Part shown: in pieces, positions 54,973 to 64,000 of the stretch | Layout: the number at the start of each line of letters is the position of its first letter | Position numbering within the stretch: position 1 is the stretch's first letter | Source: Marasmius tenuissimus | Lineage: Eukaryota; Basidiomycota; Agaricomycetes; Agaricales; Marasmiaceae | Direction: 5' to 3' | Length of the DNA: 64,000 bases | Assembly: GCA_029532415.1 (NCBI GenBank) | Contig: JAQOTA010000042.1 | Span: 62,001 to 126,000, forward strand | Translations under genes and position numbers: made by a program | The notes under the pieces: generated by a model | Told to the model about the DNA's origin: nothing | What the model saw: only the letters and a program-made list of their open reading frames with translations | Database searches by the model: none

Positions 54973-56154
54973 TTAAAAATCCTTTTGCATGAGTTGTTGG
55001 AGAATAGTGTTCTGCTGGGCTAGGGCTTGCTGGAGGGCAGCGATTTGGGCAACGGCATCCATGTTGGGGGTGGAAGAGGGAGTGGCAGAAATTTGGGCAG
55101 TAGGGGTCATTGGCAGCGGTGAGTACGAAGGTGTAGGTGTCGGTTCATCCGAGAAGAGAGTGAAAGGGGTGGCTAAAATCTGTTGGCGTCGAATTCCTCC
55201 TCCGGGTGCTCTCCCCAGGTACTTATCCTGGCATACATTGGACCTGTGTCCAGGACGTGTGCAGTAGTTGCATTTATCCTGTCCATGGTTCCCATTAGCC
55301 TTGGTATGATCACTCGCTCCGCATCCGTAACACTTTCCCCGCATTGCTTTCACAAAGTCCTCCCTAGTGCGTTCATTTCCTGTGGGGATGTTGGAATGAT
55401 TCACGCTAATAGTAGTGACAGTCGTTTCTACCTGTCTCTTGGCCACTAATCCTTCTTCCTGCAGAGACCTCTCTGCTTTGCAAGCTTGTGTTTCCAGTTC
55501 AGTTAGATTGGCGGGTTCTCCTTGGGACAATTCCATCATCACCAATAATCATTTAAGGTCCGCGTTCAGACCCTTGCAGTATCAGATTCGAAGATCTGTG
55601 TCTGATAGTCCTGTCTTCATCACGGCCTCCTTGAATTCCTGACTGTAGAGAGTTGCAGTCTTGTTCCCCTGTTTAAGGTTGGTAAGGATTTCGATGGCGT
55701 CCGCCTTTTCATTGGCTGCCCCAAACCGGACTTTGAAGGATTCCTCAAACTGAGCCCATCTTCCTCTGAAAGGGAACTAATCGGCAGGGAGCTCTCCCAG
55801 GGCTACTTTGTTGGCCTGTATCAGGTAGTAGGCTGCCCAAGCTCCTGCCTTCCCTTCGCAGAAGGACAGAGCAGACTGAATTGTCTTCCGCTCGTCCAAT
55901 TGATCTTTCTCCGTTGGGTGCTGGAGAACCTTCTCTTGTATAGCCCAGTTCTTGAACATGGGTAGGAATCGAGCCACATGCCAGGTTTCCTCCTTGAAGT
56001 TACTGGGTTTGGCAATGATCCTTCCTGCTTCTTTATTGGATTGGAAGGCTTCCTTGATGGCGTCTAGCTGTGCTTGGGTTTCTTTCTGCGATTTCACCAT
56101 TGCCTTCAGGACTTCGTCCAGTGTGGCTTGGCTTGCAGTAGTGGATGTAGACAT
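54973..56154 (-). pseudogene. gag: Gag of gypsy element 2 (inactivated)
   Basis: It aligns to element 1 gag from MSTSTTASQATLDEVL to ILQQLMQKDF. Stops: CAG to TAG at 55779-55777, CGA to TGA at 55584-55582, and CGA to TGA at 55551-55549. The knuckle CNYCTRPGHRSNVC is retained. Upstream in the same frame a conserved Cys/Pro-rich open segment is seen, broken by a 7-bp deletion near 56285. Confidence 0.9.
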
Positions 56155-56741
56155 GTTGGTGGTATCAGATTCTGAAGTATGGGTAGATGTGGTGGATGCG
56201 GTGGGTGAAGGAGCTCTGTGTGCAGCAGCGGAAGATGGTCTGGTGTTGGTCGGGGTCTGGACTACAGCAAAGGTGGCTTCACAAATGCTGGGATCTCAGT
56301 ACGGGCAATCGGTGTATCAAGAGGACTAGGAGTGACGGGATTGACAACGGTAGGTGGACTGTCGGGTTTTTCTGATGGGCCTACTACTGTGAGGTGTGCA
56401 AGTGAAGTCGCAAGTTCTGAAGTGGAGAGGAGTGGCGACGGAGGTGTCGGTTCTTGTTCAGGGGTTGGTACCCAGGGAGCAGGGATAGGATTAAGTACTT
56501 CGTCGTTTTCGAAGGAAAAAGTCTCAGGGATCAAATTCTCTGGGGTAGCGTTTGGGCAAGGTTGGTCTTTACACTTGTACCAGCTGGTTTGTTTGGGATT
56601 TCTCTGGTTCCAAAATAAGGAAGTCTTGGGGTCTACTCCGTGTGGTTGTTGATTACAGTCTTGTGCAGGAGCCGTTGTAAACTTGCAAGGACAACCTTCC
56701 TTTCGGTGAGGCTGTCAGTGCAATAAAGGATCTTGACCTAA

Positions 56742-57236
56742 TGTCACAAAGTGCTGAGCATCTAGCAGAGACGGCAGAGGCAGAGAGCAGTGGTAGTAGG
56801 CTTGGAGAGGAGCAGTGGGCTCAACTCAGACGGAGATAAGGCAGAAACTGGTCCCAATGACAAGTTAGATCTATTGTAGAGAAGGAAAGCAAAGGAAAGC
56901 AAAGGAGACTGTACTACTCACCTGGTCCCAACGACAAGAGGTCAAGATGAGGGACCAGGTGAAGACTAGCTAGCTTATATACCTATCCTACAGTCAGAGT
57001 TGAAGTCGGAGTGGCTGCCTATGAGTCGTGTATGAGTAAGTATGAGTCAAGGATGAATAAGGAATGAGTCGATATGAGATAATGGGATGGCTGCGCGATG
57101 TGGGTTAAAGCTGCGCGATGGTGGGTTAAGGAAGGGAATTGTGAGGAAGAAGGATGTATGGTAAGTGACTGTGAGAAAAGAACATGTGATAATCATGTGA
57201 GCAAATGGTGGAGGGAAAAGTGGCGTCTTCATGACA
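56742..57236 (-). repeat. 5' LTR of gypsy element 2
   Basis: It starts TGTCATGAAG at 57236 and ends TTTGTGACA at 56742. It is longer than the element 1 LTR because of small insertions, including a repeated TTTGCTTTCC. The TATA box, ATCTTGACCT and GTGAGT donor are retained. Confidence 0.9.
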
Positions 57237-57757
57237 AACATCCCATACCTCCGCCATACCGGTATGGAGCAGGGGGGGCATGCATGGAGCAGAAAATCTG
57301 GCTCTATGCTCTCCATGTGTCATACCAGCCATGATTGCAGCTGGTTCTTGCGCAATCTTTCCATGCGTCCCCATACGTCAATGCCAGCTAGGAAGTAGAA
57401 ATGAATGAATTTATTCCATATTACATACAGGTACAAAACTAAGCTATACATAGAGCAAATACCACTACACCAGACTTCACCTCATCGGACCTGTGATTCT
57501 GCCCACAAGACTGCCGCCATCTCCTATCTTTGTGCTCATGCTGGTAGGTCCTAAGCATCAAAAATAAATACATTCACTTGACCAATCAAGGTGGAACACA
57601 CCTACCATCACCTTGACAACACAATTCAACAATGCAAATGCAGCTGAGTCGATAACCTTGGGGCTGATTAAGCATAGATACTGTCGAAACCACACGTGTT
57701 GTCAGTGAATCAGGAGCCTTGAAGAAAAAAGTGTGAAGAACAATTGCACACCATTTC
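57237..57757. other. Spacer between gypsy element 2 and the copia element
   Basis: No gene is supported. It contains a short palindrome (CCATACCGGTATGG, near 57254) and AT-rich sequence. Confidence 0.4.
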
Positions 57758-58276
57758 TGTTGAACGTGATGGATATCATGTGATACACTATTGACGTGTT
57801 GTTTACGCGTCACACTATTTATAGAGCTACGTCTCTAGAACACTTGCGTCCTCATGCAAGTACTACATCTCTGTCTACGTATCTCACTATGTACCTAGTA
57901 GTTTCATCATAAATGACACTATAGACAGTCGCTATCCAATAGCATAAGTAGGGCCTCCAATACATGAGGCAAACACGACTATGCTCACCAAGCATACTAC
58001 CATTCATGGTAAAAGTACTTACACAGTACTAATGTCTTTTACGCCTTTAGGGCTGAATACCTACTTCTAGTAGTAGTTTCAGTTAGTGTAATACTCATTA
58101 CATGTACCAGAAACTTATGTATAAAAGACTGGACGAAAGGCCTTAAGCCTTAGGACAATCTACTTGATTATCACCTCTTCTCAAGCATCTCAAGACTACA
58201 AGAACACTCTGTGTATTACCCATGTGAGGTTTACTTTGTTATACCCACTGTGCACTTTAACTATGCTGGCTCATTA
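57758..58276 (+). repeat. 5' LTR of a copia element
   Basis: It begins TGTTGAACGTG and ends GGCTCATTA, with ends and several internal words shared with the solo LTR at 43836-44360. It is about 519 bp. Confidence 0.8.
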
Positions 58277-59287
58277 GGTTATGGGCCCTGCAAGCGGTGG
58301 TCAGGTCGATGTTATGATCGGAGTAGCCTAGCTCCCGTGTGCCGCCACCATCCTAGCGGACGACCTGTAACCTACATGGGTTATGGAAGTCTCTAGCGAT
58401 GTCGGGCTTGTCATCGTCTGGTGTCAAGGTCAAGGGTTGTTAGTTCCCTTTACACCTATCCACTATGTCCCTGTACTGTTGCATGTTGCACGAACGCATG
58501 TACATACTGTCTTGGCTTCATCTTCTTCGGCATAGACCTATCCGCGTCAGCGGCTCTGTCTCCCTGCTGATAACCCGGATTGGGCTTTGATCTTATATTA
58601 TCACTGCCTAATGCCGATGAAAACCAATGGTTGGCGATGATCCTCACCATGAGGCATCGTTTAGGGGTCTATGGGGTTGTGCTTATAAACCAACTCGCCA
58701 TGATTCCTGACGGTCGAAAGACCGGGCATGAAATACATGCTGGGAGATTTGATCTCCTTACAACTAGGTTTTGATACTATACAGTTTTACGGTATCACAT
58801 GGCCACTTTAGTATGTACAGGGACTCCCCTCCCGATGACCCCTCTCTTCCACGTTATTGTTAAACTCTAACTCACCTATGATTGCTTTCTGGTCACCGAT
58901 ATGCCTAAGGCAGAGGGTGCATGAACTCAATTCATATGGATGATTAGGTTTAATAATAACTTTCTATGGGTCATTCGGACAGTATGGGCTGATCACTCAT
59001 ACTTTTGCTAGTCTGGGGTTGAGACCAGATAGCATGATGGGACACCAGACACCGATACACACTGGGAACGTTGTAAGACCCTAGCAATCGGGCAGGGCTT
59101 CGTAACCAGATTAACTCCCCTGCACTACCTGCACGCAGTACACCCCATGATCTGCTTGACGCATACAGCCTGTTAAAAGTCCTAGACCTTTGGAGCATTT
59201 CTCGGTGTGCATCGAACCCTATTTATTTATGGGTGCTTCTAAGAAGCCTTCGTCGATTGACACTCTCTTGGCTCCACCCTTCTATAT
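58277..59287 (+). other. Leader of the copia element with candidate primer site
   Basis: The first bases after the LTR (GGTTATGGGCCCTG, 58277-58290) are where a tRNA-type primer site should lie; the matching tRNA was not identified. The remaining 1 kb before the first gag ATG shows no long frame. Confidence 0.5.
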
Positions 59288-62200
59288 TTGAAGAGTATGC
59301 TCACGGGACTTTTGGCAGACCTCAATATGTCTCAATCAGGATCAAGGTCTGCTTCCCATTCCCCAAGTGGTAATCCCCCAACGACATTTGTTCGCAATAC
59401 GCCGGGATACACTTTAGGAACGGAAGTAGAAAATTCTGTAGAAGTTTATAACTACAATACAGAACCGTTGTACTCTCAGGTTGCGGACAGCAACTTTCCT
59501 GCTGGGTCAGGAGGAATCAGTATCATTCCAGTTTTGCTAGATGATGGTTCGAATTTCGAAGATTGGTACCGATTACTTGAAGGTTACCTCTTTACCCAAG
59601 GCATACCTCAAGCCTTGGATGAAGAAATGCCAGAAACATCCTCTCCTGCTACTTCAGGGGAAGCTACCGCTCTAATTGAGTGGACTTCTAGGCGTAACAA
59701 AGTAATTGGTATTATCAAAATGTGAACTCGTCGTGCTCACAACGCGCATGTTGATAAAACTTCGGTGATCTCAACCTTATCTAAACTCAAATCTACGTTT
59801 GGAGTTCAATCCTCTTCAAAGATGATGAATCTATATACAGACTTGCATAACGTCCAACTTCCTGAACACCTTAATCCAGTTCCTGGAATCAGTTACATGT
59901 TGACTGTTCGGGATCAACTTAAGGATCATGGAGTAGAAATTTCGGACGATTTGCTGTGTTTAATGATCACAGCCAAGCTTAATGAAAAGCGCTGGCAGCT
60001 TTTTAAGCAGCAAGTATCCCGTATGAAGAAGGAAGAACTTAAACCTACCGATTTGATTGCTGCAATAACGAATGAATGGAATAGAAGGAATGGGATTCAT
60101 TCTGGTCCTGCTGCCTACACTGCCCATAACGCCAAAATTTCTGGTGTTAATAGATTTAACTCTCCTCCCAAATGGTCTGATCAGTCTCGTTCTGGTACTT
60201 CTGCTAATCAAAAGAAGTACAATAATAAACACAACAACCAGAACCAGAACAATCAGAACCAAGGTGGATCTTCTTCCAAGAAAGGAAAGAAGAAAGGAGG
60301 AAAGGGCAAAGGAAAGGGCAAAGGAAAGAAGAAGGATACTCAAAAAGGGGGGCAACAATCGCACACTGCGGTACTCGAACCTTCTGAGAAACCTTCTGAA
60401 TACCAGAATCGAATTAATGCAGTAAACGAGCAAATTAGCTCAGTTTTTGAACGCGAAATGGCTGGGCCAGTTAACGTTCATATGTCCTACCACTACCCCA
60501 CTGGTAGCACATCTGCACCAAATCCGTTCCAAAACACGTATGATCTTCAACAAGCACGTCTAGAAGAGAGAATCGCTGCTGACAGAGAAGGTCGTCCTGT
60601 ACGACACATCTCTGTACAAGAATGGAACAATAGACGAACGGTTCAACTAGATGAACAAGTTCGACAAGTAGAAGAAGCTATTGCTTCGGCTACTATTTCC
60701 AATTCAAACATAGACAGCGATGGAGACGAGATACCATCTTTGGTGTACATCTCTGATACTCCAACAGAACCTGATAGTGACTCTTCATCTGATCATTCAT
60801 CAGATGATAGTCATACATGTTCTGCATACTCTTATGGCGCGCATAGTAATGAAGAAATGATCTTCACAATGCCACAACGAGAGGCGACACCTAATCATAC
60901 TTCGCCTGTGGACGAAGTTGACCAAGGTGAGAATCTCGAAGTGACATCACCCACACAAGAAGACATACGTGTAACAGTTTCTACACCTCCTGACGATTAT
61001 GGACCATGGGCAAATTCTATGTTTCCTAGGAACCACGCCGATTTTGTTCATTTGTTCAGACCAGAAAACTATTCTCAAGATGGAGATGACATAAAAGAGC
61101 CACCTCTCATCAATAGAAAAGTTGAATGGCGATTCTTACAAGAATACAAAGAACAACATGACAATATGATGCGACGAGTTAACCTAAGGAATAATAGACC
61201 ACATATAATAAATGGGATTAGACTCCCAATTCCTGTCGTTGAAGAATTCCGAGACTACGGAGATCAGACGACTAACGACATAGCACTAAGGGAATCCATG
61301 ATCAGAATGCGTTATAAATCAATACGCAGTATACCAGACCACAATCTTTGGATCTGGATTTTGATCAGGACCAGAGAATATGTCGTTATGTATGCTATCA
61401 GAAGAGATGCAGTCCATAACATGACACCTCGTCAAGCTCTTCATGAATTGCACATACAACAAAGGATATTACATGTGGAAACAGTAGAAGATACCAAGTT
61501 CACGCTTCATTACGAATACCAAACCTGGAACCTTCAACACCTATCGACGGTTATAGCTGAAATCAATAATAAAAATTGGATCAGCACCGTTGAAGATTTT
61601 GTTCAACGAGTGAAAAATCCTCGTTCAACTTCGGTGGATGAAGCTTTCAGAGTCAACAAGAAGAACTTCACACTTCCTGTACAAGTGATGAATCCTATCT
61701 TCTGGCATTCGTTAGTCAAGCTTGGTCTTGAAGGGAAATGGTTATTCGGAACGACAGACATAAGAGCGAGTCAATTTAGAACATCTCAATGGAGACAACC
61801 AGGGTTTAATAGGCGCTGGGTTCGCTTTATCCCTCATCTTAGCCTCCAAGATGTTCATAATTGGCATACGCACTTGTACAAATGGATGAACAACATTAGA
61901 ATGTCTGTTCCCATGACTCAGGCTGATATACCTCGAAGAGAACTCGAGGGTAGTCGCTTCAATGAATGACCAAGAACATACCCTGGAGATTTCATGGAAT
62001 TAGCCGAGTCACTTAATCGTTCCAAATCTCCAGTCCCTACTACCCATGAATACATAAATCGCCCCGCAACTACACCACCTAGAGTACGACAATGGCAGGA
62101 CCAAATCGTTCACACACCTCCAAGCTCTCCCGAATCTTTTTATGGCATACAATCCTTAGAGGAGGATTACATTGAAGTACCTTCTCGCCCAACTACTGCT

Positions 62201-64000
62201 CCACCAGATCAACCGGAAAGACTTAGTCCGGTAGATGAACAACCTGAGGTCGACCCCTGGGTTACATCTCCAAGTGATCCCCGAAACTCTCAATTCGAGA
62301 ATTATGGACCCGCAGTGATTGGACTAAGGACCAATGGACCGCCTTTACACGTTGCTGATGGCACAAGTATTGGCAATATCACTTTGGTTGTCAATAACAA
62401 CCAGCCATATCAAGCTACGAGGTTCGTTCAGTGGCAGAACTATAGACGCCAATTGGAAGCTTGGATAGAAGTTGAAGAAGCCACAAATTAGCGTTATCAA
62501 GAAGAACTCAGAACAAGACGAGAACATCTTGTTCGCCAAACATTCCAAAGTCAGAATCAAGAACCGCTTCAATGGCATGAACGGTACTTTGATGATAGTG
62601 ACTATGGAGATGGCCTTGAAGGAGTCGATAACGATTGGGCTGAAAGCAACGATCGTGGAGACTGGCAAGTTTTTCAAAGTTCTAATAGTCAAACTTTCAC
62701 TAAATCCTCGATGCAGAACTATCATATCCTAAGGAACTCAGTACCAAGGAAATGTAGTATTACTTCTGTATATGCAACGACAAAATACAAGTCGTTTTCT
62801 GCTGCATTTTCGAGTGATTGTGAAGTGAGAAATATGCAAAATGCTTGGCTACTTGATAGTGGAGCATCTGCGCATATGACTCCGTATAAAACGGACTTCT
62901 CAGACTATCAGACTTTAGAAATGCCAATAGGTCTTACTACATCAGCGGGTGATAAAGCAAATGTGCAAATAGTAGGCTATGGTACTGTCCTCATCCGACA
63001 TACCAATAGCGCAGGAGTGACGCAAGTCACAAAGTTATACCCAGTGATGTATAATCCCGACAGCCCACATCGTTTAATCTCTAGTGGGAAGTTCCGGAGT
63101 ATAGGTTACTATACTTTACTGGACTCTCCAGAGACTTCGATTCGGAGCAAGAAAGATGATTCTCTTTTAATGAGCTTTTACCCAAGCCATAAAGATGATC
63201 CTTTACGATGGATGAACACGAAGGTTCTTGTGGGAGAAACTTCCTTCACATCTGTTGTATCTTTCAATACTTCTGAATTATGGCACAGACGTATGGGACA
63301 CTGTGATCCCAGAGTCTTAGGAAAATTAATGGATAATGTTAAAGGGCTTCCAACGAAGTTGGTTACTTTGAAGGGAGAAACGAAACCATGCCGAGGCTGT
63401 GCCAAAGGCAAAATGGTTGCCAAATCGTACCCTTTATCCTCAAAACGAGCTAAGGATCCTCTTGAGCTCGTGCACGGTGATTTGATAGAATATCCAACTC
63501 GCTCTTACTATCAAAACGAATATGCTTTAACCTTATTTGATGATGCAACATCATATGGATGGGTATATCCAATTCGTAAAAAGAGCGATACAGATCAGAA
63601 ATTGCGCAATTGGCTAGCTCTTGTAGAGCGCCAGACTAATAAAAAGGTCAAAAGTGTGCATTTCGATCGAGGGGGGGAATTCTTTTCAAATGAGCAATGG
63701 GACTGGTATAACTCTCTAGGAATATTTCCACAAAGAGGTTCTCCCAACGTGCATGAACAGAATGGACGAGCAGAAAGATTTAATCGTACATTACGAGAAA
63801 AATCTGAAGCTATGCGTTTTCAGGCTTGTGCGCCTGAAAACTGGTGGGAATTTGCAATTTCCACAGCTGTCCATATCTACAATAGAACTCCTATTCGTTC
63901 GAGGAAATACAGAACTCCAGTTGAATTGTTTGAAAACAAGAAGCCTGATGTTTCATACTTCAGGACGTTCGGATGTGGTGCATATGCATACATACCGAAA
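59288..64000 (+). pseudogene. Copia Gag-Pol polyprotein, one frame with three stops (partial)
   Basis: One frame runs from the ATG at 59288 to the window end, with stops at 59723 (TGA), 61967 (TGA) and 62489 (TAG) and no frameshift. Gag (59500-60100): NFEDWYRLLEGYLFTQGIPQ, LRNKVIG-like and VSRMKKEELKPTDLIAAITN segments typical of copia Gag. A Lys/Gly-rich basic tract at about 60275-60345 stands where a zinc knuckle is usual; no CX2CX4HX4C is seen. About 830 codons follow with no recognised domain. Then come protease (WLLDSGASAHMTP, 62846), the GAG-pre-integrase finger (ELWHRRMGHCDP ... CRGCAKGK) and the integrase core (LELVHGDLIEYP, VHFDRGGEFFSN, EQNGRAERFNRTLRE). It ends inside pol at FRTFGCGAYAYIPK. 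Confidence 0.9.

Larger units (their letters stand above)
51071..57236 (-). mobile_element. Gypsy element 2: older, disabled relative in inverted orientation
   Basis: The 5' LTR is at 57236-56742 (495 bp). The primer site matches element 1 (56739-56730). Gag and pol run leftward, then a polypurine tract and the 3' LTR from 51186, which is split by element 1 and continues at 44536-44441. The coding sequence is collinear with element 1 but has several nonsense codons and small indels. No target duplication can be defined, because the left end is rearranged. Confidence 0.9.
57758..64000 (+). mobile_element. Ty1/copia LTR retrotransposon, 5' part (runs off the right edge)
   Basis: LTR, leader, Gag, protease and integrase come in copia order (integrase before the expected reverse transcriptase, which would lie beyond the window). 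Three nonsense codons in an otherwise continuous frame indicate a non-autonomous copy. Confidence 0.9.

Noticed and set aside
59960..60433. 157-codon minus-strand frame in the copia gag
   Set aside because: Its Leu/Ser/Phe runs are the antisense of the Lys/Asn/Gln tract; the sense frame is a clear Gag.

Overview
The window looks like nuclear DNA of an agaricomycete fungus (Basidiomycota). The support is: many short spliceosomal introns (about 48-75 nt) with CTNAC/CTAAC branch sites; two remnants of DUF6533-type membrane-protein genes; a Tf1/sushi-type Ty3/gypsy element with a C-terminal chromodomain; and a Ty1/copia element. Ceratobasidiaceae/Rhizoctonia is my tentative guess and is not proven by anything here.

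Region 1 (1-36.3 kb) is an array of repeated units of about 6.4-7.7 kb. Its backbone is a minus-strand gene family, called family A here, present in six copies: A1 1-1368 (cut by the window edge), A2 6350-8665, A3 12913-15264, A4 21161-22177 (5' truncated), A5 26231-28539 and A6 33765-36243. By hand I resolved an 11-exon structure that closes exactly in frame for A2 (599 aa) and A5 (583 aa). A3 has lost its last splice donor. A4 and A6 are broken. The spaces between the A genes alternate between two module types. Type D (plus-strand gene remnants) follows A1 and A5, and the A1-D-A2 block is duplicated about 27.15 kb downstream as A5-D-A6. Type B/F (unrecognised membrane-protein-like and other fragments) follows A2, A3 and A4. 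Two clean insertions mark the second block: a 252-bp inverted-repeat element in D2 and a 323-bp solo LTR in exon 9 of A6.

Region 2 (36.3-43.5 kb) holds two decayed, related DUF6533-type genes on the minus strand, sparse sequence between them, and an inverted-repeat element.

Region 3 (43.5-64 kb) is a nest of LTR retrotransposons. Gypsy element 1 (44537-51070, plus strand) has identical 484-bp LTRs, 5-bp target duplications and intact gag and pol, and should be young. It sits inside the 3' LTR of gypsy element 2 (minus strand, to 57236), an older relative disabled mainly by CGA-to-TGA changes. Left of these is an older gypsy LTR that carries a copia solo LTR. From 57758 a copia element begins. 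Its LTR, leader and gag/protease/integrase part are seen before the window ends. Its polyprotein frame is interrupted by three stop codons but no frameshifts, and it has an unusually long unidentified segment between Gag and protease.

I recognise no tRNA, rRNA or CRISPR. The function of family A is unknown. Its N-terminal part resembles, from memory, a group of uncharacterised kinase-like agaricomycete proteins, and its C-terminus is strongly basic.
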